Shown here piece by piece: positions 1 through 6,650 of a stretch of DNA of 45,958 nucleotides (its first letter is position 1; each line of letters starts with the position of its first letter). The position numbers and the translations under genes were made by a program. The notes below the pieces were generated by a model. That model was not told where the DNA came from and made no database searches. It was given only the letters and a program-made list of their open reading frames with translations. The stretch is taken from assembly GCA_902798545.1 (NCBI GenBank), contig CADBWQ010000018.1:1-45958 (forward strand), in the 5' to 3' direction. The DNA is from Oscillospiraceae bacterium (GTDB taxonomy: Bacteria > Bacillota > Clostridia > Oscillospirales > Oscillospiraceae).

Positions 1-117
1 CTGCTCGGAATTGATTTTGCTCTTAATCGTAGTATCGGCAACCATTTTGCCGTTTTCGTCCAGAATAACCGCCTTGGTGTAGGTAGAGCCTACATCACAA
101 CCACCGAAATATTTCAT
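1..117 (-). CDS. 2-hydroxyacyl-CoA dehydratase activator (HgdC/BadF-type ATPase), N-terminal part only
   Basis: Only the first 39 codons lie in the window; the gene runs off the left edge. The visible start reads MKYFGGCDVGSTYTKAVILD, the phosphate-1 motif of the ASKHA ATPase fold as found in activators of 2-hydroxyacyl-CoA dehydratases and benzoyl-CoA reductases (BadF/BadG/BcrA/BcrD family). Such activators are homodimers with one [4Fe-4S] cluster that use ATP to push a low-potential electron into the dehydratase. The ATG is preceded by GGAGG at a 9-base spacing. It is the fourth gene of the operon, just after the two dehydratase-type subunits, which supports the assignment. The cluster cysteines lie outside the window and cannot be checked. 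Confidence 0.85.
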   Translation of the reverse strand, partial: MKYFGGCDVGSTYTKAVILDENGKMVADTTIKSKINSEQ

Positions 118-149
118 TATTTATTATCCTCCAATAATAGTATTGTTTA

Positions 150-1937
150 TTACATGCAGACTTCGTCTTCAAACTCTACCAGGGACGGGTCAACTGGCTC
201 TGCGCGCATGACGGTGCGCATGTACTCGTTGACCTTGTCGCGCATGGTACGGCGGGAGACAGTACGCGGATCCATCAGGTCGTGTTCGACCCAGATCAGG
301 TCGTAGCCACGCTGACGGCCCTGCTCATCCAGAAGCCCCTGAACGGTCGCCATGTTCTTGCAGGCGACATTCTGGTACATGATGACAAGCTTGGCGTTCC
401 AAGCTTCACACTGGCGCCAGCACTCATCGACGACGTTCTGGTAGCCGCCGTTGGTGTGGCGACGCATGACCATGCGCTCATACAGGCGGGCCAGGTCGCG
501 CAGTGCCTCTTCCTTGTCCTCGGTCTCGAGATGCTTGGTGTAGTTCAGGGACTCCATTTCAACCAGGACATCAATGCCCCAGCAGTTGGCAAGCCAGTTG
601 GAGAAGTTGGCGTAGTAGTGGGCCGGACAGGACCAGACCAGTGCGCGGTACTTCATCTTTCTCTCCGGCCAGGCAGTCTCACCGTTTTCGTAGGCCCTCA
701 TCAGTATATTGTTCATTTTCTGCATCGCAGGCAGGACACGCGGATCGATACCGCCGTCCATCTCATAGTTCCACTTGCGGAAGAGCTCATAGCTCGGTCC
801 GATGAACTGCGGGCGTGAAGATTTGTTAATCTCCCATTTCTGAAGCTCAAGGTCGGTCTCCTGGTTGAAGCGCTTCATACACTCGAAGTAGTGGTCCCAG
901 TTCCACTTGGCTCCGGTAGCATCCTCGATGGCTTTGATGCAGGCCTTGATGTCGTCGGCCCCCATCTGTACGGTCTCTTCATCCATGTAACGCACCGGGA
1001 AGCAGAGGTGGAAGACCGGGATGTTCGGAAAGCGGCGGGAGAAGTATGAGCTCGCCATGGTTGATCCGTCGCATGGCATGGAGGAGGAAATGAACAGGGA
1101 GCCCATATCCGGCAGTGCGTCAATAACAAGGGCGCCGCATTCGGAGGACGGAACCGGGCATGTGTCGGAGGGCAGGCCGTAGCTCTCGACCGCATCGATG
1201 TACGGAATGCAAACCAGCTGGTCGATCTCGGAGACCAGGAACATGGGCAGCAGCTGGTGCGGGATCGCCAGCAAATCCGGGAAGCCGGCAGCGATCTGGC
1301 CCATGGTCATCTCGTCGAAGGTAAAGAGCATCTTGTTGAGTTCGGTGCTGTTACCGTTTTTGCGATCTGCCTTGGAGAGAAAGACCAGGTTTTCTGCAAC
1401 ATACCGGAAGATCTCGTAGGTTGCGGCATGGCTCATACGCAGATTTGAACCACGCAGCCCAAGGATATTCTTGTCCATGAAACCGTGGCAGCAGAAGTAG
1501 GAGATCATCCATCGGTACCAAAGCGCACTGTTCATGGCGGGGATCAGATCTTTGGAGAAAGTCATGAGGAGCATGCCCCACATTCTCGCCCATTCATAGA
1601 AGTCATAGGCTGTATCCTTCACACCTCGCCATTCGCGGCGGACAGTGGCCATGGCACCCTTGCGGTAGAGCCGACCAAGACTGCGCTCTCCGTTGACTAC
1701 ACGGTCCCACTTTTCGCTGTTGTCAAGAGCCATGAAGTCCTTATACTCGCCCTTGATGCGTTCGCCGTCGGCCTTCAGTATCTCGACAATGCCTTCGCCA
1801 AATCCTTTCCAGTCGGTCTTCTTCAGCATGTTGCCAAAGATGCCCATGACTTCCTTCAGGTTTTCACCCTGTTTTTTCCATTCGATATTGTCTTTGGCTT
1901 TCCAGAATTTTGGATTGGGGTATTGCACCTTTGCCAT
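150..1937 (-). CDS. 2-hydroxyacyl-CoA dehydratase / benzoyl-CoA reductase-type subunit (large, 595 aa)
   Basis: Long member of the HGD-D family (2-hydroxyglutaryl-CoA dehydratase D-component; also BcrB/BcrC). These proteins carry a [4Fe-4S] cluster held by cysteines and form a heterodimer that eliminates water from 2-hydroxyacyl-CoA through a ketyl radical, or reduces an aromatic acyl-CoA. Candidate cluster cysteines lie near residues 287 (MPCDGS), 437 (SCPAHYY) and 526 (VACKNM). At 595 residues it is longer than most subunits (about 380-480), with an extra charged N-terminal region of roughly 100 residues. Its ATG shares one base with the stop of the preceding subunit gene (TAATG), so the two are probably translationally coupled. 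The substrate cannot be named, because no CoA-transferase or acyl-CoA dehydrogenase is in view. Confidence 0.82.
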   Translation of the reverse strand: MAKVQYPNPKFWKAKDNIEWKKQGENLKEVMGIFGNMLKKTDWKGFGEGIVEILKADGERIKGEYKDFMALDNSEKWDRVVNGERSLGRLYRKGAMATVRREWRGVKDTAYDFYEWARMWGMLLMTFSKDLIPAMNSALWYRWMISYFCCHGFMDKNILGLRGSNLRMSHAATYEIFRYVAENLVFLSKADRKNGNSTELNKMLFTFDEMTMGQIAAGFPDLLAIPHQLLPMFLVSEIDQLVCIPYIDAVESYGLPSDTCPVPSSECGALVIDALPDMGSLFISSSMPCDGSTMASSYFSRRFPNIPVFHLCFPVRYMDEETVQMGADDIKACIKAIEDATGAKWNWDHYFECMKRFNQETDLELQKWEINKSSRPQFIGPSYELFRKWNYEMDGGIDPRVLPAMQKMNNILMRAYENGETAWPERKMKYRALVWSCPAHYYANFSNWLANCWGIDVLVEMESLNYTKHLETEDKEEALRDLARLYERMVMRRHTNGGYQNVVDECWRQCEAWNAKLVIMYQNVACKNMATVQGLLDEQGRQRGYDLIWVEHDLMDPRTVSRRTMRDKVNEYMRTVMRAEPVDPSLVEFEDEVCM

Positions 1938-3142
1938 TATGCTTTGCCCTCCTCTTTATGAATGCGCTTAATTTCAAGCGACTCGACAAATGCCTGTACA
2001 CGGGTCCGGAGCTGGCCGGAATTGCCGTTGTTGTACAGTCTGTCGATGGAGAGAACCGGCCAGCCATACTCATCGTGCATGATATGGCTGACGAGTGCGC
2101 GCTCAAAGCCCCAGTAGTCGCAGTACTTCATCTGTTCATAGATAATACCTTCAGCGCCAAACTCCTTGGCCAGGCGGTCTGACGTCTCACGCCGCTGGAG
2201 GACCTTCTCGTCTGAGATATAGCGGGCGCACTCAGAGACCTCCATATAGTGGCGGCATATCTGGGTCAGGGCGTCCTCGTCATCGTTGAGCTCGATCACC
2301 TCGCGGCCTGGCGTGGAGCCAAAGCAATAGCGGTCGGAAACGACCAAAGCACCACAGCCCTCGATCAGCTTGGTAAGGTTCGGATCGTCGATTTCGGAAC
2401 CGACAATGGCTACTCTGGCGCGGTACGGGTTCTTTTTATCAGGTTTTCTCTTCTTAAGCTCTTCCAAAGTTTCCTGCAGATAGGGCAGGATCTCGCTCTT
2501 TGGACAGACATAGGTGACGAGGTTCAGAACATGGAACTCATAGCCCGTGATCACAGGGTTCTTTGCCTTGCGCATCTCGCGGATCTCAGAGATAATCTTA
2601 CACACCTCGTTGTGCTCTTCCACGGCTTTGCGGATCGCTGAATCAGAGGTATCAACACCGAAGACCTCCTGCAGACGGTCCAGCACACGGACGCGCATCT
2701 GCCGACGATAGCCTTCCACTGTGTAGTCCGTAATCTTGAAAGGCATATCACAATGGGTCACGAAGAAATCCGGCTTATCGTTGACCCTCAGGATCTCAAA
2801 GTGCTCCATCGAGCGGTTCATCATCGAACATGCATCCACACCGATCAACGCATCCAGGAACTGATACCCGCCTTCGATGGCGCGCTCCAGCAGAGCGCGT
2901 GCAAATTCACAGGTATAGTTGGACATATAGTAGGTTGCGATGTCGATGGAGCCGGTATTGGGAGCGCGGAGCCTGGTTGAGAAGCAACGGTCGACATTCA
3001 GCAGAACCTCCGGAATATGAAAGCAGGTATAGCCTAGGCAGATTCCGCCGTCCCCTTTCTTCTTCTCCACCAACTCGTTGTCCGCATTCTCAAGCAGACG
3101 CTCAAAGTAGATCAGATGTTTTAGATCTTTCAAATGATACAC
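1937..3142 (-). CDS. 2-hydroxyacyl-CoA dehydratase / benzoyl-CoA reductase-type subunit (401 aa)
   Basis: Second HGD-D family subunit, of typical length. The N-terminal half has the family-like segment GYTCFHIPEVLL (Cys40 approx.), followed by DACSMMNRS (Cys105) and, near the C-terminus, MKYCDYWGFE (Cys341). This three-cysteine pattern is expected for the [4Fe-4S] cluster of HgdB/BcrC-type proteins. It would pair with the 595-residue subunit encoded immediately downstream. The gene begins 8 bases after the CooC-like ATPase stop, so the four genes read as one transcript. Whether the pair is a dehydratase, a reductase or one of the uncharacterised family members is open. Confidence 0.85.
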   Translation of the reverse strand: MYHLKDLKHLIYFERLLENADNELVEKKKGDGGICLGYTCFHIPEVLLNVDRCFSTRLRAPNTGSIDIATYYMSNYTCEFARALLERAIEGGYQFLDALIGVDACSMMNRSMEHFEILRVNDKPDFFVTHCDMPFKITDYTVEGYRRQMRVRVLDRLQEVFGVDTSDSAIRKAVEEHNEVCKIISEIREMRKAKNPVITGYEFHVLNLVTYVCPKSEILPYLQETLEELKKRKPDKKNPYRARVAIVGSEIDDPNLTKLIEGCGALVVSDRYCFGSTPGREVIELNDDEDALTQICRHYMEVSECARYISDEKVLQRRETSDRLAKEFGAEGIIYEQMKYCDYWGFERALVSHIMHDEYGWPVLSIDRLYNNGNSGQLRTRVQAFVESLEIKRIHKEEGKA

Positions 3143-3150
3143 CTCTTCTT

Positions 3151-3915
3151 TTAAAGAATTTCCATTTTCTGGAGTGCTTCCCTTACTCCCCGAAGCATCA
3201 TGGAATCTTCAGGCAATTCCAGAATGCTTCCTCCCTTGATGTCATTCTCGGCAAAGGCCGCGTCCGCCGGAATATCGGCGAGAATCTCCACACCGGGAAC
3301 TACCATCAGCTTTACAAGTTCAGGATTCGTCACGCGGTTGATGATTGCACCGACGCGCTCATAGGCGATCAGTTCGTCCGCGACACTCTTGATGGTTGAG
3401 ATCACCTGTCCTCCCTTTTTGCTTTGGTCCGTGATCAGGAGAAGATGCGTAACCTTCTCCATGACTCGGCGCTGGATCTGCTCAATGCCCGCTTCCCCGT
3501 CGATTACGACAAAATCAAAACTGCTTGCAAGGAGCCCAATCACTTCCTTCAGGTAGGAATTGACCTTGCAATAGCATCCGGAACTCTCCGGGCGGCCGAT
3601 CGCCAGAAAGGCAAATCCTGGCATTTCAACCAGCGCGTCAAATATACGAAAACGGGCTTCACTGAGAAGCTCAAGCGCTTCTCTCGTCTCTCCGTTTTCA
3701 ACACTGTCTACAATGCTCATGCGGATATCGTCCAATGTGAGCTTAACATCCACGCCAAGAGCAACGGACAGACCGACAGCCGGATCGGCATCAATGGCAA
3801 GGATCTTCCTGTCCGGGAACATCTCTGTGAGAAGTCTGACGATACAGGCACAGATCGATGTCTTGCCTACACCGCCTTTGCCGGCAACCGTAATAATCTT
3901 GGCCTTGTTCTCCAT
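3151..3915 (-). CDS. CooC-like MinD/ParA-family ATPase (putative metal-centre maturation factor)
   Basis: A P-loop ATPase of the SIMIBI class with the deviant Walker A GKGGVGKTS (residues 12-20) including the signature lysine, a DADPA motif near residue 43 and VVIDGEAGIE near 137-145. A CxC motif (CYC, residues 114-116) is present. In CooC1, the nickel-insertion ATPase of carbon monoxide dehydrogenase, an equivalent CxC pair binds metal at the dimer interface, so this is a true CooC-type rather than a cell-division MinD. I start at the ATG at 3915, which has AGGGG eight bases upstream; a GTG at 3924 would add three residues. It is the first gene of the dehydratase operon, and no CO dehydrogenase gene is visible. 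An accessory role in maturing or energising the Fe-S enzyme is inference. Confidence 0.82.
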   Translation of the reverse strand: MENKAKIITVAGKGGVGKTSICACIVRLLTEMFPDRKILAIDADPAVGLSVALGVDVKLTLDDIRMSIVDSVENGETREALELLSEARFRIFDALVEMPGFAFLAIGRPESSGCYCKVNSYLKEVIGLLASSFDFVVIDGEAGIEQIQRRVMEKVTHLLLITDQSKKGGQVISTIKSVADELIAYERVGAIINRVTNPELVKLMVVPGVEILADIPADAAFAENDIKGGSILELPEDSMMLRGVREALQKMEIL

Positions 3916-4016
3916 ATTCGTCACCCCTGTCCAGATGTGAAGCAGGCTACGTCCGGCAAGCCGTCTGCAGTAAAGCGCATATATACATACTACTTCACTC
4001 TAAATATATCGTTCGT

Positions 4017-4045
4017 ATTTTAACACATGCAGGGGAAACACGCAA
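4017..4045 (-). promoter_or_regulatory. Sigma-A-type promoter of the dehydratase operon
   Basis: On the minus strand TTGCGT (4040-4045) and TAAAAT (4017-4022) are 17 bases apart, about 100 bases upstream of the CooC-like ATPase start. The surroundings are strongly AT-rich, unlike the genes. Read by eye from consensus only. Confidence 0.5.
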
Positions 4046-4134
4046 GATGTACATAACAAAAATGAAATAACGCTATTTTTTCGTGCAATTTGCAAAACAG
4101 GTGGCATCGTTTAGACATCAAAAAATGTCTGTAC

Positions 4135-4177
4135 AAAAAATCTGGCATCCAGAATGAACTGCATTCCAGATGCCAGA
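4135..4177 (-). terminator. Rho-independent terminator after glmM
   Basis: On the minus strand a long hairpin (outer arms TCTGGCATC and GATGCCAGA, inner arms GAATG and CATTC, with a 2-base internal mismatch) is followed directly by six T. It lies about 65 bases past the glmM stop and before the promoter of the dehydratase operon. Confidence 0.85.
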
Positions 4178-4197
4178 AAAGCTGCACAATAAAACTC

Positions 4198-4227
4198 AAA
4201 AAATTTTTGTTTGTTTTACCAAACAAA
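4198..4227 (-). terminator. AT-rich hairpin directly after glmM, possible first terminator
   Basis: On the minus strand an 8-bp stem (TTTGTTTG with CAAACAAA, 6-base loop) is followed by AA and six T, beginning about 15 bases after the glmM stop. The stem is all A/T apart from one G/C position per half-turn, so it is weak; the GC-richer hairpin further on is probably the main terminator. Confidence 0.45.
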
Positions 4228-4240
4228 CTTGCAGCATGTT

Positions 4241-5587
4241 TTATGCGAGATGTCCCTTTGCCTTGATCACATCAATCACCTGATCCACGTAGTTCTCACA
4301 GATCTCATCCGTTTCCGCTTCGACCATTACGCGTATTACCGGTTCGGTGCCTGACTCACGGACAAGAATCCGTCCCGTATCCCCCAATGCATCGGCAACC
4401 GTTTTTACCGCAGCCTGTACATCTGGATCATTTTGAGCTTCGGGTTTGCTCTTAACTCTGACATTTTTGAGTACCTGCGGATAGAACACCACAGGAGCAG
4501 CGAGCTCACTCATCGGCTTTTCTTTCGCCAACATGACTTCCATCAGTTTCAGGCTCGTCAGAATACCGTCACCGGTGGTCTCGTACTTCAGGAAGATCGT
4601 ATGACCGCTCTGTTCACCGCCGATACGATTGCCTGTCTGAACCATATTCTCGTAGACATACTTGTCTCCGACCTTTGTCTTTTCATATTCGATACCGGCC
4701 TTGTCCAGAGCTTTGTATAGACCGAAGTTGGACATAACGGTCGTGACTACTTTATTGTTAAGTAGCTTTCCTCGCTCCTTCATGTACAGACCGTAGATAT
4801 ACAGAGTGTGGTCGCCAGTGATGATGTTCCCCTTTTCGTCGACCGCGAGACAGCGGTCCGCATCTCCGTCATAGGCAAATCCAATATCCAGGCCATTGTC
4901 TACCACGAACTTTTGCAGATGCTCAATGTGGGTGCTGCCGCAGTCAGTATTAATGTTGAAGCCATCCGGGTCGGCGTTTATCACATAGGTTTTGGCGCCA
5001 AGCGCATCAAAGACACCTTTGGCGATCTGCCAGGCAGCACCGTTTGCGCAGTCCAGACCTACCCTGACATCCTTGAAGCTGTACTTAGACATGGAAATCA
5101 GGTGGCCGATGTATCGGTTGCGACCAGCCACATAGTCCACTGTCCGCCCGATGTTTTCTCTCTCTGCAACCGGGATCTCAATCTTGCCATCAATGTAGTC
5201 CTCAACCTTGAGAATCGTCTCCTCGTCCATTTTCTCGCCGTTGCCGTTGAGCAGCTTGATCCCGTTGTCATAATAGGGGTTGTGGGACGCGGAAATCATG
5301 ATACCGCAGTCGAAATCATCCACGCGGGTAATATATGCGACAGAAGGAGTCGTTGTCACATGCATGATGTAAGCGTCGGCGCCGCTGGCCATCAGGCCTG
5401 TGCAAAGGGCATACTCAAACATATAGGAGGAGCGGCGTGTATCTTTTCCGATGACAACTTTCGCCTTTTTTCCCTGATTCACGCCATAATACCAACCGAG
5501 AAAACGACCGATTGCAATCGCATGTTCAAATGTCAGATTTTTATTGGCCTCTCCGCGGAAGCCGTCTGTACCGAAATACTTCCCCAT
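4241..5587 (-). CDS. glmM: Phosphoglucosamine mutase GlmM
   Basis: Interconverts glucosamine-6-phosphate and glucosamine-1-phosphate on the cytoplasmic route to UDP-GlcNAc. The start MGKYFGTDGFRGEAN is the GlmM hallmark. The phosphoserine loop SASHNP is at about residues 99-104 (Ser101), the metal loop DGDADR near 240, the sugar loop GEQSGH near 325 and the phosphate-binding ESGTEPVIRVMVE near the C-terminus. The 448 residues match the family. I start at 5587, not at the further upstream ATG, because AAGGAGG lies at a good distance and the homology begins there. The upstream gene ends one base before this ATG, so both are on one transcript, which starts with a glmS-type ribozyme. Confidence 0.95.
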   Translation of the reverse strand: MGKYFGTDGFRGEANKNLTFEHAIAIGRFLGWYYGVNQGKKAKVVIGKDTRRSSYMFEYALCTGLMASGADAYIMHVTTTPSVAYITRVDDFDCGIMISASHNPYYDNGIKLLNGNGEKMDEETILKVEDYIDGKIEIPVAERENIGRTVDYVAGRNRYIGHLISMSKYSFKDVRVGLDCANGAAWQIAKGVFDALGAKTYVINADPDGFNINTDCGSTHIEHLQKFVVDNGLDIGFAYDGDADRCLAVDEKGNIITGDHTLYIYGLYMKERGKLLNNKVVTTVMSNFGLYKALDKAGIEYEKTKVGDKYVYENMVQTGNRIGGEQSGHTIFLKYETTGDGILTSLKLMEVMLAKEKPMSELAAPVVFYPQVLKNVRVKSKPEAQNDPDVQAAVKTVADALGDTGRILVRESGTEPVIRVMVEAETDEICENYVDQVIDVIKAKGHLA

Positions 5588-5588
5588 C

Positions 5589-6251
5589 TTATCTTTCCTC
5601 CTTGTGAATGATCTCGCCGTTGTCTTTCCAGATGCTGTTCTCAGGAACAACGCCCCTTACACAGGAGGTTGGATAGACATTACTGTGACGGCCGATAACG
5701 GTTCCGGGGTTGCAGACGGCATTGCAGCCCACTTCGACATAGTCTCCGAGCATAGCGCCGAATTTTTTGATCCCCGTTGTGAGCTGTTCCATGCCGTTAT
5801 GAACGACAACCAGCTTTTTATCACTCTTTACATTGGAGGTGATGCTTCCTGCGCCCATATGGCTGTAATACCCGAGAATACTGTCACCGACGTAATTGTA
5901 ATGCGGTGTCTGAACATGATCAAAAAGGATCACATTCTTCAATTCGACACTGTTACCGACTACACAGTCAGCACCGACAAGAGCGGATCCCCGGATGAAA
6001 GCACAGTGACGAACCTCTGAATTCGGTCCGATGATACACGGTGCGCCGAGATAAGCAGACGGAAATACTTTTGCCGTCTTATGGACCCAAACCTGTGGAG
6101 CGCGCTCTTCATATCCGTCATCAAGTGCAGGTCCAAGCTGTAGGATCAATTCTTTGATGCCGCTGAGCGCCTCCCAGGGATAAATGAACTGCCGCAGATA
6201 ATCTGCCGCCAGCGTGTGTTCGAGATCAAAGAGATCCGTAATCGTATACAT
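5589..6251 (-). CDS. Left-handed beta-helix protein, UDP-GlcNAc pyrophosphorylase-related
   Basis: 220 residues with hexapeptide-repeat (left-handed parallel beta-helix) sequence from about residue 60 onward, including APCIIGPN, HCAFIRGSALVG, NSVELKNVILFD and MGAGSITSNVKSDK. This resembles the C-terminal acetyltransferase half of GlmU, without the nucleotidyltransferase half. Clostridial homologues are often annotated as UDP-N-acetylglucosamine pyrophosphorylase, which the fold does not justify, since no GxGTRM uridylyl loop is present. An acyl- or acetyltransfer role on a GlcN-phosphate would fit the pairing with glmM but is inference. The start at 6251 has AGAAGGAG upstream; it ends one base before glmM. 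Confidence 0.82.
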   Translation of the reverse strand: MYTITDLFDLEHTLAADYLRQFIYPWEALSGIKELILQLGPALDDGYEERAPQVWVHKTAKVFPSAYLGAPCIIGPNSEVRHCAFIRGSALVGADCVVGNSVELKNVILFDHVQTPHYNYVGDSILGYYSHMGAGSITSNVKSDKKLVVVHNGMEQLTTGIKKFGAMLGDYVEVGCNAVCNPGTVIGRHSNVYPTSCVRGVVPENSIWKDNGEIIHKEER

Positions 6252-6301
6252 AAATGGCTCTCCTTCTGCGAGTTTTCTTCCCGCTAAACTGTTTATTATC
6301 C

Positions 6302-6441
6302 ATACAGTGACAAGAGAACCTCTGTTGCGGTTCTGATTCCGCTTTTTGCTTTCTCTCTGACGACACACTCATGCCGTGGCAGCATCCGCCGAGTCCTTCG
6401 ATCACTGCCAATCCTCGTCACCCGTTCACGGGCCTGGCGCT
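6302..6441 (-). ncRNA. glmS-type self-cleaving ribozyme/riboswitch (GlcN6P-responsive)
   Basis: Read on the minus strand. The conserved 5' segment A|GCGCC puts the predicted cleavage between 6441 and 6440. Then come GACGAGG (6413-6419), the P3 arms GGCAG (6405-6409) and CUGCC (6378-6382) enclosing AUCGA, and the invariant UCGGCGGAUG (6383-6392). A P4 hairpin ACGGCA/UGUCGU (6372-6377 with 6360-6365) follows, then an A-rich 3' domain with a GCGG/CCGC hairpin. Order and spacing match the glmS ribozyme core known from Bacillus and Thermoanaerobacter. The RNA starts from a strong promoter about 45 bases upstream of the cleavage site and ends about 50 bases before the ATG of the beta-helix gene. 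It was identified by eye; a covariance search would settle it. Confidence 0.92.
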
Positions 6442-6480
6442 AACAGTTCCTTCGGTCCTTCTGCCCGAAACGGAAACTGT
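6442..6480 (-). other. Leader hairpin just upstream of the ribozyme cleavage site
   Basis: On the minus strand ACAGUUUCC pairs with GGAACUGU (one bulge) and an inner UUCGG pairs with CCGAA. This makes a long hairpin ending two bases before the predicted scissile bond. It would be released on cleavage. Its role is unknown. Confidence 0.6.
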
Positions 6481-6494
6481 TTTAACGGTTTTGT

Positions 6495-6524
6495 ATTATA
6501 TAACGCATAACTTCACCGCGTCAA
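6495..6524 (-). promoter_or_regulatory. Promoter of the ribozyme-glmM operon
   Basis: On the minus strand TTGACG (6519-6524) and a perfect TATAAT (6495-6500) are separated by 18 bases. The start site would be near 6488, so the ribozyme has its own promoter, independent of polC read-through. Confidence 0.75.
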
Positions 6525-6579
6525 TCACAATTCCATGAACTTTCTATCCTGTTTTGCTTTTGAACAGTGAAGTTTTATG

Positions 6580-6602
6580 CTGCCCGGAAGCAAACCGGCA
6601 GT
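6580..6602 (-). terminator. GC-rich hairpin downstream of polC (weak terminator candidate)
   Basis: On the minus strand CTGCCGG pairs with CCGGGCAG (one bulge) about 50 bases after the polC stop. It is followed by CATAAAACTTC, not by a proper T-run, so intrinsic termination here is doubtful. Confidence 0.3.
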
Positions 6603-6650
6603 CGAAAAAACGCTCTTCTTTCTCAGTTCCAGCTGTTATCTCATTATCCG

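Noticed and set aside
3151-3915. MinD cell-division ATPase for the CooC-like gene.
   Set aside because: It has the CYC metal-binding pair and CooC-like spacing, no C-terminal amphipathic helix, and no MinC/MinE neighbours.
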